DNA of 48,027 nt from Bacteroidales bacterium (lineage in GTDB: Bacteria; Bacteroidota; Bacteroidia; Bacteroidales; FEN-979), in the NCBI GenBank assembly GCA_016783905.1, contig JADHVQ010000007.1:1-48027 (forward strand), written 5' to 3'. The notes under the pieces are model-generated. The model searched no databases and was not told where the DNA came from. It saw only the letters and a program-made list of their open reading frames with translations. Within the stretch, counting starts at the first letter, position 1. Each line of letters opens with the position of its first letter. This document shows positions 25,104 through 36,598 of the stretch, piece after piece. Made by a program: the position numbers and the translations under genes.

Positions 25104-25200
25104 GTTTCGGGTTTCGGGTTTCGGGTTCCTCTTCCCTCTTCCTTCCTCCTTCGTCCCTCATTCTTCCTCCTTCGTCCCTCGTCCTTCGTCATTTCGTATC
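25104..25200. repeat. Heptad tract GTTTCGG x3 followed by a pyrimidine-rich tract with 21-bp superperiod
   Basis: GTTTCGG occurs three times in a row (25104-25124). Then comes a CT-rich tract in which TTCCTCCTTCGTCCCTC occurs at 25143 and again at 25164, exactly 21 bp (three heptads) apart. The tract lies between the convergent aroE and DUF4342 genes and supplies the DUF4342 C-terminal tail on the minus strand. Confidence 0.85.
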
Positions 25201-25433
25201 ACCTCAATCTTCAGGTTCGCGACCATTGCTGCCACGGCACCCACTGCAGCAAGTACCGGCGCAACCAGAGCACCGATCACACCAATGGTTACAGGGATCT
25301 CCAGGTAGGTTTTTCCCTCTTCATCCTTGATAATGATGCGACGGACATTCCCTTCGTGAATGAGCTCCTTGACCTTTCCGATCAGCTCCTCACCTTTGAT
25401 CCTAAACTCCTCTTTAAATGTTCCTTTTTCCAT
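25158..25433 (-). CDS. DUF4342 domain protein
   Basis: This 91-aa protein resembles the DUF4342 family: an acidic N-terminal helix pair (GEELIGKVKELIHEGNVRRI), a strand IIIKDEEGKTYLEIP, and a Gly/Ala-rich hydrophobic segment (IGVIGALVAPVLAAVGAVAA) that may insert in or lie on the membrane. The function is unknown. The last ~12 residues (NDEGRGTKEEE) are encoded by the repeat tract and are probably not native. It follows the broken aldehyde dehydrogenase by 7 bp and probably shares its transcript. Confidence 0.75.
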   Translation of the reverse strand: MEKGTFKEEFRIKGEELIGKVKELIHEGNVRRIIIKDEEGKTYLEIPVTIGVIGALVAPVLAAVGAVAAMVANLKIEVIRNDEGRGTKEEE

Positions 25434-25440
25434 AATTATT

Positions 25441-26244
25441 TCATTTTAGCAACCGTTTGATTAGCCTTAGCTTCTCCCCGTATGGCGGGTACCGGATCGG
25501 TATGTCCAGCCAGGTGACCTTCTTCATCACTGATCGTGGGTGCGAGAAGGTTTCGAAGCTATATTTTCCGTGATAGCGTCCGAATCCGCTTTGTCCTATT
25601 CCACCGAAAGGCAACCGCTTATTCGAAAAATGGATCAGGGTATCATTGATACACGCACCACCGGAAGAGGTAAGGGCCAACATCTTCCGCTCCTTCTTCG
25701 GATCTCCTGTAAATAAATAGAGAGCCAACGGTTTGGCGCCGGTATTGATAAAATCGATTACCTCGTCGAGGGAGTCATATTCCATCATTGGGAGAACTGG
25801 TCCAAATATCTCCTCCTGCATCAGCGGGTGACTTGACGAAATGCCGCCGACGATTGTTGGAGCGAGATACCGCTCTTGAGGGATCGCCTCCCCACCACAC
25901 AGGATCGTTGCATCATGCATGAGTTGAACCAACCGCTCCGTTTTTTTCTGTGTGATGATCCTCCCATAATCACTGCTCTGCTTCGGGTCATCACCAAAAT
26001 AGCTTCGGATATGCTTGAGGTGCATGGATATCTCTGCCAGAACGATCCCGATCTCCGTCGTGTATGCCTCAAATTTCGGCTTATGCAGATCCTGCCAAAG
26101 AGCATCACTGATTCGCTCTTCATATTCCAGGATCAGATCCCTTAGCGTAGATAGTTGAAGAATTCTGAATTCAATGTCCTTCGTCTGTTGTGAGTTATAG
26201 AAATCACGCTGGTTTTGGATGATCTTCGAAAATTGGGAGTTCAT
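25441..26244 (-). pseudogene. Aldehyde dehydrogenase (class 3-like) with ~200-residue in-frame central deletion
   Basis: The 267-aa ORF joins an ALDH3-type N-terminus (residues ~1-83, LQDLHKPKFEAYTTEIG-type region ending HIRSYF) directly to its C-terminal third (FGDDPKQSSDYGRI, EEIFGPVLPMMEYDS, GGIGQSGFGRYHGKYSF). Full-length relatives have ~455-470 residues. The missing block holds the NAD-binding Rossmann fold, the general-base Glu (LELGGK region) and the nucleophile Cys (GQTC), so no dehydrogenase activity is possible. The frame remains open without stops. The junction near 25990-26000 falls where YF before the gap meets an FGDDPK motif that relatives carry after it. It heads an apparent operon with DUF4342. 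Confidence 0.85.
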
Positions 26245-26288
26245 ATCAAAAAAGGGAAATAAGGGTAAAGATATAAGTTTAAAATTTA

Positions 26289-26320
26289 TTTGTTGATGTG
26301 AAAGAAAAATATTAATTTTG
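26289..26320 (+). promoter_or_regulatory. Promoter of rpsO (TTTG-N20-TAATTTTG)
   Basis: TTTG at 26289-26292 and TAATTTTG at 26313-26320, separated by 20 bp, match both halves of the Bacteroidota consensus. This is the best promoter in the window. It gives a leader of ~45 nt before the rpsO ATG at 26374. Confidence 0.7.
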
Positions 26321-26373
26321 CACCCGTTTTAGTAGGCTTTATCAAGGTAATCATAGAAAACAACCATCTACCA

Positions 26374-26643
26374 ATGAATTTTGCTCCTGAAGTAAAGAAG
26401 AAAACGTTTAAAGAGTACGGAAAATCAGAATTTGACACAGGTTCTACCGAAGCGCAGGTAGCACTTTTCACAATGAAAATCCAGCATCTGACAGAGCACC
26501 TGAAAAAAAACAAAAAGGATCTGGTAACAGAAAGGTCGCTTGTCAGAATGGTTGGTAAACGGCGGCATCTCCTTGATTATCTGAAGAGAAAGGACATCGA
26601 ACGATACCGTGCCGTGATCAAGAAATTAAAAATAAGAAAATAA
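26374..26643 (+). CDS. rpsO: 30S ribosomal protein S15
   Basis: This 89-aa protein binds 16S rRNA in the platform of the small subunit. The S15 signatures FDTGSTEAQVALFTMKIQHLTEHLK and SLVRMVGKRRHLLDYLKRKD are complete. The length matches the family. It precedes pnp, the rpsO-pnp order being widely conserved in bacteria, with a hairpin in the spacer. Confidence 0.97.
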   Translation: MNFAPEVKKKTFKEYGKSEFDTGSTEAQVALFTMKIQHLTEHLKKNKKDLVTERSLVRMVGKRRHLLDYLKRKDIERYRAVIKKLKIRK

Positions 26644-26670
26644 CAAATATGTTTCTGACAGAACTGAAAG

Positions 26671-26695
26671 AGGCAATTCCCGGATTGCCTTTTTT
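26671..26695 (+). terminator. Intercistronic hairpin/terminator between rpsO and pnp
   Basis: AGGCAAT-TCCCGG-ATTGCCT forms a perfect 7-bp stem with a 6-base loop, followed by a T run (TTTTT). It is a rho-independent terminator or attenuator by form. Partial read-through or a processing site would fit the conserved rpsO-pnp arrangement. Confidence 0.85.
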
Positions 26696-26743
26696 AGCAT
26701 CTGTGGGTTACAACTCGAGAAAAAATTACAGATATAGAAAAAC

Positions 26744-28897
26744 ATGAATGCAATTATTAAAAAAATTCAATTTGACGACGGCCGTGAGATTACGATGGAA
26801 ACGGGTCGTCTTGCTCGGCAGGCTGATGGAGCTGTTGTGGTAAAAATGGGCGACACGATGTTGCTGGCCACAGTGGTTGCCAAAGCGGATGCTGGCGAAA
26901 ACGTAGACTACATGCCATTAAGTGTTGATTACCGTGAAAAATATGCTTCTACCGGACGATTCCCAGGTGGCTTCTTCAAACGGGAAGCACGTCCTTCCGA
27001 TAGTGAGGTGCTGACCTCCAGGCTGGTTGACAGAGCATTGCGCCCCCTCTTTCCGGATGATTATCATGCCGATGTACAGGTGATGATCACCCTGATCTCA
27101 GCCGACAGAAATATTCTGCCCGACGCCCTGGCTTGTCTGGCAGCCTCAGCAGCCCTTACCATCAGTGACATACCTTTCAACGGCCCCATTTCTGAGGTGA
27201 AGGTTGGCCGAATCGATGGAAAATTCATTGCTAATCCAGGGTATATATCCCTGGCCGAATCAGATATGGACATCATGGTTGGCGCTTCTGAGAACAACAT
27301 CATGATGGTTGAAGGAGAGATGAAAGAGGTAAGTGAGAAAGATATGGTTGAGGCCATCAAGTTTGCTCACAACATCATCAAAGCTCAGTGTCGGGCTCAG
27401 CTTGAATTTGCTGAGATGGTGGATAAATCAAGACCCAAACGGGAATATAGCCATGAAATAAATGATCCTGAGTTCAAGCAAACCATGCACGATGCCACAT
27501 ACAAAAAGGTTTACGACATGGCTGTTAAAGGGATCGCCAATAAGAAGGAGAGAAAAACCATCCTTGATACGATCAAAGAGGCGTTCGTTGAAACGTTAAG
27601 TGATGAGGAGAAGGAAGAGAAAAAGATGATGATCTCCCGGTACTACCACGAAATTGAACGTGAGGCCATCCGGAATGCCACCCTCGATTCGAAAATCAGG
27701 ATTGATGGAAGGAAACTCGACGAGATCCGCCCCATCTGGACAGAGGTTGACTACTTGCCTGCTGCCCATGGATCAGCAATCTTCACACGTGGCGAAACCC
27801 AGTCACTGACTACTGTGACGCTCGGAACAAAACTGGACGAACAAGTCATCGATGGAGCAGTTATCGAAGAGAGATCAAAATTCCTTTTACATTACAACTT
27901 CCCTCCCTTTTCAACGGGTGAGGTAAAACCACTGCGGGGCACAAGCCGCCGGGAGGTTGGACATGGGAACCTGGCTTTGCGTGCCCTTAAATTTATCCTT
28001 CCCAATTCAGACGATAACCATTACACAACCCGTATCGTATCAGACATCCTGGAATCGAACGGTTCTTCGTCCATGGCAACAGTTTGTGCCGGAACCCTGG
28101 CCTTGATGGATGCCGGTGTGAAGATCAAAAAACCGGTTTCAGGTATCGCTATGGGGCTTATCTCAGATAGCAAAACCAAGCGCTATGCAGTATTGTCTGA
28201 CATCCTGGGGGATGAAGACCACCTGGGTGACATGGACTTTAAGGTTTGCGGTACCCGCGATGGTATCACTGCCTGCCAGATGGACATCAAAGTGGACGGC
28301 ATGCCCTATGAAATTCTGGAAGAGGCACTCGAGCAAGCCAAAGCCGGAAGGTTACATATTATGGATGAGATGATGAAGACCATCTCAGAGCCAAGGGCCG
28401 ACTTCAAGCCATTTGTGCCAAGAATCACCCAGATGAAGATCCCAAAAGAATTCATTGGTGCGGTCATTGGACCAGGTGGCAAAGTGATCCAGGAGATGCA
28501 GCGCGAGACTGGCACTACGATCGTCATTGAAGAGGTAGGAGAGTTTGGTATCATCGATATCGTTGCCAACAATGTAGAGGCCAAAGATGCTGTTGTTGAG
28601 AAGATCAAACGGATCTGTGCTGTTCCTGAAGTGGGTGAGATCTATAAAGGAAAAGTGAAGAACATCACCACCTTTGGCGCTTTTATCGAGATCCTGCCCG
28701 GGCAGGATGGACTGCTGCATATCTCTGAGATTGAATGGAGACGACTGGAAAAAGTAGAAGATGCCCTGAAAGTGGGAGACGAAGTAGAAGTCAAGCTGAT
28801 TGATGTTGACCCAAGAACAGGCAAACTGAAACTCTCCAGGAAGGTACTTCTGGAAAAACCAGCGAACTATCAGGACAATCGGCCAAAAAAATTCTAA
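26744..28897 (+). CDS. pnp: Polyribonucleotide nucleotidyltransferase (PNPase)
   Basis: This 717-aa phosphorolytic 3'-5' exoribonuclease takes part in mRNA turnover. Two RNase PH-like domains are present ([24 protein letters not shown] in the first; [16 protein letters not shown] and [26 protein letters not shown] in the second), separated by a helical domain. A KH domain ([15 protein letters not shown]) and an S1 domain ([33 protein letters not shown]) close the protein. All domains are present and the length is typical. It follows rpsO. Confidence 0.97.
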   Translation: MNAIIKKIQFDDGREITMETGRLARQADGAVVVKMGDTMLLATVVAKADAGENVDYMPLSVDYREKYASTGRFPGGFFKREARPSDSEVLTSRLVDRALRPLFPDDYHADVQVMITLISADRNILPDALACLAASAALTISDIPFNGPISEVKVGRIDGKFIANPGYISLAESDMDIMVGASENNIMMVEGEMKEVSEKDMVEAIKFAHNIIKAQCRAQLEFAEMVDKSRPKREYSHEINDPEFKQTMHDATYKKVYDMAVKGIANKKERKTILDTIKEAFVETLSDEEKEEKKMMISRYYHEIEREAIRNATLDSKIRIDGRKLDEIRPIWTEVDYLPAAHGSAIFTRGETQSLTTVTLGTKLDEQVIDGAVIEERSKFLLHYNFPPFSTGEVKPLRGTSRREVGHGNLALRALKFILPNSDDNHYTTRIVSDILESNGSSSMATVCAGTLALMDAGVKIKKPVSGIAMGLISDSKTKRYAVLSDILGDEDHLGDMDFKVCGTRDGITACQMDIKVDGMPYEILEEALEQAKAGRLHIMDEMMKTISEPRADFKPFVPRITQMKIPKEFIGAVIGPGGKVIQEMQRETGTTIVIEEVGEFGIIDIVANNVEAKDAVVEKIKRICAVPEVGEIYKGKVKNITTFGAFIEILPGQDGLLHISEIEWRRLEKVEDALKVGDEVEVKLIDVDPRTGKLKLSRKVLLEKPANYQDNRPKKF

Positions 28898-28982
28898 ACG
28901 TCGTTGAAACCCGAAGCCCAAGTTTCTCGTAAACAAGGGACACTGTTAACTTCATCAATGTTTTGATATAAAAGAGATCCGG

Positions 28983-29846
28983 ATGAGACAACTAAAAATC
29001 ATAAAACAGGTTACCAACCGTGAGACTGCTTCCCTGGATAAATACCTGCAGGAGATTGGCAAGGTTGAGCTAATCACAGCAGATGAAGAGGTTACCCTCG
29101 CCCAGCGGATCAAACAGGGAGACCATACTGCACTGGAAAAACTCACCAAGGCCAACCTGCGTTTTGTGGTTTCTGTCTCTAAACAATATCAGAATCAGGG
29201 ACTTAGCCTTCCGGATCTCATCAATGAAGGGAATCTCGGACTCATCAAAGCTGCACAGCGGTTTGATGAAACCCGGGGATTCAAATTTATCTCCTATGCC
29301 GTGTGGTGGATCCGCCAGTCAATCCTGCAGGCACTGGCAGAACAATCCCGGATCGTTCGCCTGCCATTGAATAAAATCGGATCGATTAACAAGATCAATA
29401 AAGCCTATGCCCTGCTTGAACAGCAGTACGAACGAGAACCCAATATTGAAGAGATTGCCAAGCTGCTGGAGATATCCGAGAACGAAGTCAAGGAGTCGAT
29501 GAAGAATGCCGGACGGCACGTCTCCATGGATGCCCCTCTCGTTCAGGATGAAGATAATACCATGTATGATGTCCTGAGAGGGGAAGAGAATACTACCCCG
29601 GAGAACGGTTTGCTGTATGAATCCCTGAAACGGGAGATAGAACGGGCGGTCTCCACACTCACTCAGCGTGAAGCGGACGTGATCCGACTTTATTTCGGAC
29701 TGAACGGAAGCCACCCGATGACGCTCGAAGAGATCGGGGAGAAATTTGACCTTACCCGGGAACGTGTCCGCCAGATCAAAGAGAAAGCCATTCGCAGACT
29801 GAAGCATACCAGCAGGAGTAAGATCCTGAAGACGTACCTAGGCTGA
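28983..29846 (+). CDS. rpoD: Primary RNA polymerase sigma factor (sigma-70/RpoD, short Bacteroidota form)
   Basis: This 287-aa sigma factor lacks the long region 1.1 and non-conserved region of E. coli RpoD, as is normal in Bacteroidota. Region 1.2 ([14 protein letters not shown]), region 2 ([47 protein letters not shown]), region 3 and region 4 (LTREREADV-type [42 protein letters not shown]) are all present. It is expected to read the TAnnTTTG promoters seen throughout this window. The TGA stop is the first triplet of a TGACAAC tandem duplication. Confidence 0.96.
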   Translation: MRQLKIIKQVTNRETASLDKYLQEIGKVELITADEEVTLAQRIKQGDHTALEKLTKANLRFVVSVSKQYQNQGLSLPDLINEGNLGLIKAAQRFDETRGFKFISYAVWWIRQSILQALAEQSRIVRLPLNKIGSINKINKAYALLEQQYEREPNIEEIAKLLEISENEVKESMKNAGRHVSMDAPLVQDEDNTMYDVLRGEENTTPENGLLYESLKREIERAVSTLTQREADVIRLYFGLNGSHPMTLEEIGEKFDLTRERVRQIKEKAIRRLKHTSRSKILKTYLG

Positions 29847-29898
29847 CAACTGACAACTTTTTAAATCGCAAATCGTAAATCGAATCAATCGTAAATCA
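29844..29898. repeat. Heptad tracts TGACAAC x2 and AAATCGN x3 between rpoD and rpe
   Basis: TGACAAC is duplicated (29844-29857), with the first TGA serving as the rpoD stop. AAATCGC-AAATCGT-AAATCGA (29863-29883) and AATCGTAAATC then run up to the GTG start of rpe. The tract therefore forms the whole spacer and the presumed rpe ribosome-binding region. Confidence 0.85.
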
Positions 29899-29900
29899 AA

Positions 29901-30551
29901 GTGTCTCATCTCGTAGCACCTTCCCTTTTATCAGCCAATTTCCTCCAACTGGGGAAGGAGATCGAAATGGTGAACCGGAGTGAAGCCGACTGGTTGCATC
30001 TCGATATCATGGACGGCCTCTTCGTCCCCAATATTTCATTCGGATTTTCTATACTTAACAGGATCAAGAAGACAACCGAGAAACCCATGGATGTCCACCT
30101 GATGATTGTGAATCCCGACAGGTACATTGAGCAATTCAGGGAATCCGGAGCCTTCATCATAACCGTCCATTACGAAGCCTGCACCCACCTTCACCGAACC
30201 ATCCAGGCAATCAAACAAACTGGTGCCAAGGCAGGGATTTCTCTCAATCCTCATACACCGGTTATGTTACTGCAAGAGATCATCGGGGAGGTCGACCTGG
30301 TATTACTGATGTCAGTCAACCCAGGTTTCGGTGGACAGGAGTTCATCGAACAGACCTACCGGAAGAGTCGTGAACTGAAAACGTTGATCCTGGATCATGG
30401 ATCTGATACCCAGATTGAAGTGGATGGTGGGGTCACGCTCGGGAACGCCCGCTCACTGGTTGATGCAGGTGTGGATATCCTGGTTGCTGGCAATGCTGTC
30501 TTCGGTTCTCCCGACCCCACTGCAACAATCCATCAGCTGAAACATTGTTAG
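29901..30551 (+). CDS. rpe: Ribulose-phosphate 3-epimerase
   Basis: This 216-aa TIM-barrel enzyme of the pentose phosphate pathway interconverts ribulose-5-phosphate and xylulose-5-phosphate. APSLLSANFLQL, the metal-ligand motif LHLDIMDGLFVPNISFG, MDVHLMIVNPDRYI, VNPGFGGQEFI and EVDGGVTLGNA are all family signatures. The start codon is GTG, placed directly after an AATCGTAAATCAAA repeat end. No Shine-Dalgarno is visible. Confidence 0.95.
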   Translation: MSHLVAPSLLSANFLQLGKEIEMVNRSEADWLHLDIMDGLFVPNISFGFSILNRIKKTTEKPMDVHLMIVNPDRYIEQFRESGAFIITVHYEACTHLHRTIQAIKQTGAKAGISLNPHTPVMLLQEIIGEVDLVLLMSVNPGFGGQEFIEQTYRKSRELKTLILDHGSDTQIEVDGGVTLGNARSLVDAGVDILVAGNAVFGSPDPTATIHQLKHC

Positions 30552-30555
30552 AAGC

Positions 30556-30604
30556 AGTCCGCAGTCCGCAATCCTAATTGCTAATCGCTATTCGCTGATC
30601 GCTA
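30556..30604. repeat. Heptad tracts AGTCCGC x2 and ATCGCTA-type x4
   Basis: AGTCCGC occurs twice (30556-30569) and is the exact complement of the GCGGACT unit at 7360. It is followed by ATTGCTA-ATCGCTA-TTCGCTG-ATCGCTA (30577-30604). Two different heptad families are thus joined in the rpe/HD spacer. Confidence 0.85.
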
Positions 30605-30609
30605 ACCAC

Positions 30610-30617
30610 TATTTTTG
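30610..30617 (+). promoter_or_regulatory. -7 promoter box TATTTTTG of the HD-domain gene
   Basis: This exact TAnnTTTG match overlaps the track start (30615), so translation must start downstream, at ATG 30642. Confidence 0.55.
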
Positions 30618-30641
30618 TATTTTTATAGGAAAATTGCAAGG

Positions 30642-31244
30642 ATGGATTTTCCGGCTGCACGGGATTATATACTTTTCCGGCTTAAACATGAGCTTGATCA
30701 ACGGTTAATATACCACACGTACTCACATACCGTTGATGTTTTCAGGGCCGCAACGGAGTTATCTATCCTCGAAGCGCTTGGGGAAGAGGATCAGCGGGTG
30801 ATTGAGACAGCTGCCCTCTTTCATGACGCAGGGATGCTTACAGGGTATGACAATCACGAGGAGAGTTCGGTCCGGATGGCATCTGAAATTCTGAAGCAAT
30901 TCAACTACTCCGCTGATCAGATCGAGATGATTGGACAACTCATTCTTGATACCCGCATGCCTCAGATGGCTTTATCCATTCACGGACAGATCTTGTGCGA
31001 TGCCGATCTGGATTACCTGGGCAGAAGTGACTATTTCATCAACTCCTTTCGGCTCAAACTGGAGTGGCAACTATTCGGCATCAACCAGTTCTCCCTGTTC
31101 GACTGGTTCCTGGTTCAGGAGGAGTTTCTGCAAAGCCACACGTACCTCTCATCTGCTGCAAAAAAGTTGAGAAATGAAGGAAAAAAGCAGAACCTGGAAT
31201 CGATACAGGCACTCATTCACCAACGACACAAACAAACAAACTAA
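30642..31244 (+). CDS. HD-domain phosphohydrolase-like protein
   Basis: This 200-aa soluble protein has conserved metal ligands: YHTYSHTVDVFRAA (first His), ETAALFHDAGML (HD dyad) and LCDADLDYLGR (distal Asp). The fold is that of HD/PDEase-type phosphohydrolases, which act on nucleotides or signalling nucleotides. The substrate is not deducible. ATG 30642 is chosen because the promoter box ends at 30617. It is followed within 3 bp by the Usp gene and then by ligA, so the three form one operon. Confidence 0.8.
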   Translation: MDFPAARDYILFRLKHELDQRLIYHTYSHTVDVFRAATELSILEALGEEDQRVIETAALFHDAGMLTGYDNHEESSVRMASEILKQFNYSADQIEMIGQLILDTRMPQMALSIHGQILCDADLDYLGRSDYFINSFRLKLEWQLFGINQFSLFDWFLVQEEFLQSHTYLSSAAKKLRNEGKKQNLESIQALIHQRHKQTN

Positions 31245-31246
31245 GC

Positions 31247-34188
<2,942 letters not shown>

Positions 34189-34191
34189 GCC

Positions 34192-34929
34192 TTATTTTGC
34201 CTGCTTTACGCTGCTGGCACCGGAGGTGTGGGCATTCACGCTGGCTCCACCTTTGTACCGTATGTCACAGGCACCCGAAGCTGAGATTTTCAGAACTCCT
34301 GAAGCATTCACATTCGCTTCCGTGGCTCCACTGGCATAAATCGACAGATCTTTCACTTCAAAATCGAAAGCATCCAACTTCGAAGCCCCCGAGGTTTCGA
34401 TGTTGACCTCCTGTGCCTGGCCAACCAGCTTGATTTCGCTGGCTCCGCTGATATCCATGTTGAGCTTTTGCAGATGCAAATTCAGATCGGCTTCTACAGC
34501 ACCACTAATATCAATCCCCATCTTCTCGCCCTTGATCTCGTTTTGCGTGGTGATCTCAACAGCTCCGCTGAGTGACAATGCGTTCAGGTCTGCAACAGTA
34601 ATATACACGTTGAGAGTATGGACATCGTTCATGAACTTCGGAGGAGTTTTTTTCATGCCAATTTTCAAGATGTTATCGCTTACCTCCGTGATGATGTAAG
34701 GGAGCACATCTGCATCAGCCTCCACCTCAACACCGGGTGTACCTGTCTGTTTAATGAAAACTTCAAAGGCACCCCCTACCTTGATAGCAGTAAAGGATCC
34801 TACGTTACGGGTCTCTTTTTTTACACTTTCCCCTTTATAGGAATTGGTTGATGGCATGGCTATAGCTGCCGACATTCCGGAAAGAAGAAAGATGATAAGG
34901 ATTGTTTTGATTTGGTTCATTGTTTTCAT
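34192..34929 (-). CDS. Secreted DUF2807 (GIN domain) protein
   Basis: This 245-aa protein has a signal peptide (IKTILIIFLLSGMSAAIAMPS) and a DUF2807/head-GIN domain. FTAIKVGGAFEVFIKQ is followed by a run of short repeats with SGA motifs (LSGAVEI, ISGAVEA, ISGASEI, TSGASKL, ASGATEA) that form a right-handed beta-helix. It is probably periplasmic or surface-exposed. It is the last gene of the ECF sigma operon, after the DUF4097-like gene. The spacer (34930-35001) holds a TCTTATA heptad tract. A role in envelope-stress response is inferred from the operon. Confidence 0.85.
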   Translation of the reverse strand: MKTMNQIKTILIIFLLSGMSAAIAMPSTNSYKGESVKKETRNVGSFTAIKVGGAFEVFIKQTGTPGVEVEADADVLPYIITEVSDNILKIGMKKTPPKFMNDVHTLNVYITVADLNALSLSGAVEITTQNEIKGEKMGIDISGAVEADLNLHLQKLNMDISGASEIKLVGQAQEVNIETSGASKLDAFDFEVKDLSIYASGATEANVNASGVLKISASGACDIRYKGGASVNAHTSGASSVKQAK

Positions 34930-34963
34930 GATGTGAATTTTTAGGTTTACATTAGGGATTTGT

Positions 34964-34991
34964 TCTTATGTCTTATATCTTATATCTTAAA
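34964..34991. repeat. Heptad tract TCTTATR x3 + TCTTAAA
   Basis: Four consecutive 7-mers (tcttatg, tcttata, tcttata, tcttaaa) lie in the spacer between the two adhesin-like genes. The unit is the complement of the TATAAGA heptad at 16285. Confidence 0.85.
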
Positions 34992-35001
34992 GCTTTTTCA
35001 A

Positions 35002-36063
35002 TCACAGTTTAATACTGCCAAACTCGTTCCTGATTTTTATGGTTGCAGTGGGGGATGTTCCCACGGTTCCCTTATACTGTTCGTCCTGCCCGGAAACGGT
35101 TAATATCGAGAATGATGCATTTGTTTTAGGGAATTTAATAGATCCGAATTTTGATTCGGCATCCAGGGTATAACTCATCTCCTTTGGGATGCCGATCTCA
35201 ACACTGCCATGCTGGTTGTCTACCACCAGCGATTTGAAGTCAGGAGTAACCGTTTCAACCTTGAAGCTCCCAAATTCGGTATCGAGGTTGATCTTCTGTT
35301 TTACCGACCCGATGTTAAAACTCGAGAACCTGGTTTCCAGTGTAAGCACCGATGCGCGGTCCAGGTCAATCGTTCCCCCTTCGAAAGTTCCTTCCATCAT
35401 GATGACCTCTCCGGCCTGAATATCTGAGTATTTGGAGTTGATCTTCAGGCTGCCGGCATAATCGAGCCGCATCCTGGAGTACTGAATCATCACCACGGCT
35501 CCTTTCATTGATTCAACGGTAGCGCTGCCAAATGCTACCTCCAGGATGTTATCTCCATGATTGAGTCTTCCCAGCGATGCTTTCCCATATTCTACCCGGA
35601 TAGCACTTTTCGCGTTCAACTCTTTGATCATGACATCTCCGAATTTATTCCTCAGATCAAGGGAGACAGATGAGGGCATCATCACTTGGTAATCGATACT
35701 AAAATGACCTTTGGGATCCAGTCCTTTCGCCAGGTTGGTCACTGCCTCAACCTGTGAATCCGATCCCTTGAAAGCGATATCAATCTTGGAAAAGATTTTT
35801 TCGGCAACTGTTTCTGAAGTGGTCTCAACCGAAATGGTGACCTCAATAGCAATTTCGTTTTTACTCCAGATAGTACAGGATATATCTCCAAACCTGTTGT
35901 TCAACCGCAATGTGGCATCAGGTGAAACGGTGAACTCCTTTTTGATTATCTTTTTCAGCCCATTCTTCTGCCGGGCGTTACTCGCGGTAGGTGCGACCAG
36001 AAAGGCGATCAGAAGGAGGACGGTGTATCTCATGTTTTTCATCTTCTTGTTTATTAATTGCAT
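35002..36063 (-). CDS. Secreted DUF4097-like beta-helix protein
   Basis: This 353-aa protein has a signal peptide (RYTVLLLIAFLVAPTASNA). The body is mainly beta: ATLRLNNRFGDISCTIW, LDLRNKFGDVMIKEL, LETRFSSFNIGSV, LDTEFGSFKVETV, VDNQHGSVEIGI. A repeated (N/D)xxFG(S/D) pattern fits the DUF4097/adhesin-like family. The track ATG (36063) overlaps the putative anti-sigma stop by 10 bp; ATG 36042 (MKNMRYT) gives a more usual signal peptide. It is the third gene of the ECF operon. I infer a cell-envelope location. Confidence 0.8.
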   Translation of the reverse strand: MQLINKKMKNMRYTVLLLIAFLVAPTASNARQKNGLKKIIKKEFTVSPDATLRLNNRFGDISCTIWSKNEIAIEVTISVETTSETVAEKIFSKIDIAFKGSDSQVEAVTNLAKGLDPKGHFSIDYQVMMPSSVSLDLRNKFGDVMIKELNAKSAIRVEYGKASLGRLNHGDNILEVAFGSATVESMKGAVVMIQYSRMRLDYAGSLKINSKYSDIQAGEVIMMEGTFEGGTIDLDRASVLTLETRFSSFNIGSVKQKINLDTEFGSFKVETVTPDFKSLVVDNQHGSVEIGIPKEMSYTLDAESKFGSIKFPKTNASFSILTVSGQDEQYKGTVGTSPTATIKIRNEFGSIKL

Positions 36064-36596
36064 TTATTTATTTTTTCCTGAAGGATGGCATCATTCAGCA
36101 GGGATTCTTTGGCTTTACAATTCTGTATCAACGCAGTTTGCACGCGGTTGTCAGAAGGATTCTCTTTTAATGCCGATACCAGGTCATCCATATTTTTGTC
36201 GAGCTGATCCACCTCTTTTTGTGTATGTTTCATCAGTCTGGCGCCGTCTGGACATTCCTGAGCAATCTGGTTCAATTCGGTCATTTGCTGATCAGCCCGG
36301 CGTTCGTAAATGGAGATCACTTCAACAAGCTCTTCGGGCAAGCCCAGGGTAGCCTGCTGAAGGCTGGTCCGACCAGAGAAATCATGGGTTGCCAGCTCAA
36401 AAATGGCCAGTCCGGCAGTCATCAGGATGACAATCCCGGCAGCAATCTTCATCCAGAAGCGAAAAGGAGTTGTTTTCATATCGGACGCGTGAAGTCTATC
36501 CAGTCGTTGCCCGAACCGTTCGAAATGGCCTGTTGCCGGCTCCTGGTCATCAAACATTTCGGCATGGTCTCTTATAAATTTGTCGAGGTTGTTCAT
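36054..36596 (-). CDS. Putative membrane anti-sigma factor
   Basis: The 180-aa protein has a cytoplasmic N-terminus of ~45 residues, a single transmembrane helix (FWMKIAAGIVILMTAGLAIFEL, about residues 47-68) and a helical C-terminal region outside (EELVEVISIYERRADQQMTELN, then a Cys-containing segment CPDG and QNCKAK). It lies 2 bp after the ECF sigma stop, which is the standard position of an anti-sigma factor. No zinc-binding HxxxCxxC motif is visible, so it is not a ZAS-type anti-sigma. The role is inferred from position and topology. Confidence 0.6.
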   Translation of the reverse strand: MNNLDKFIRDHAEMFDDQEPATGHFERFGQRLDRLHASDMKTTPFRFWMKIAAGIVILMTAGLAIFELATHDFSGRTSLQQATLGLPEELVEVISIYERRADQQMTELNQIAQECPDGARLMKHTQKEVDQLDKNMDDLVSALKENPSDNRVQTALIQNCKAKESLLNDAILQEKINKCN

Positions 36597-36598
36597 GG

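Noticed and set aside
25056-25460. Plus-strand ORFs across 25056-25460
   Set aside because: They are translations of the GTTTCGG and CT-rich repeats and of the antisense of DUF4342.
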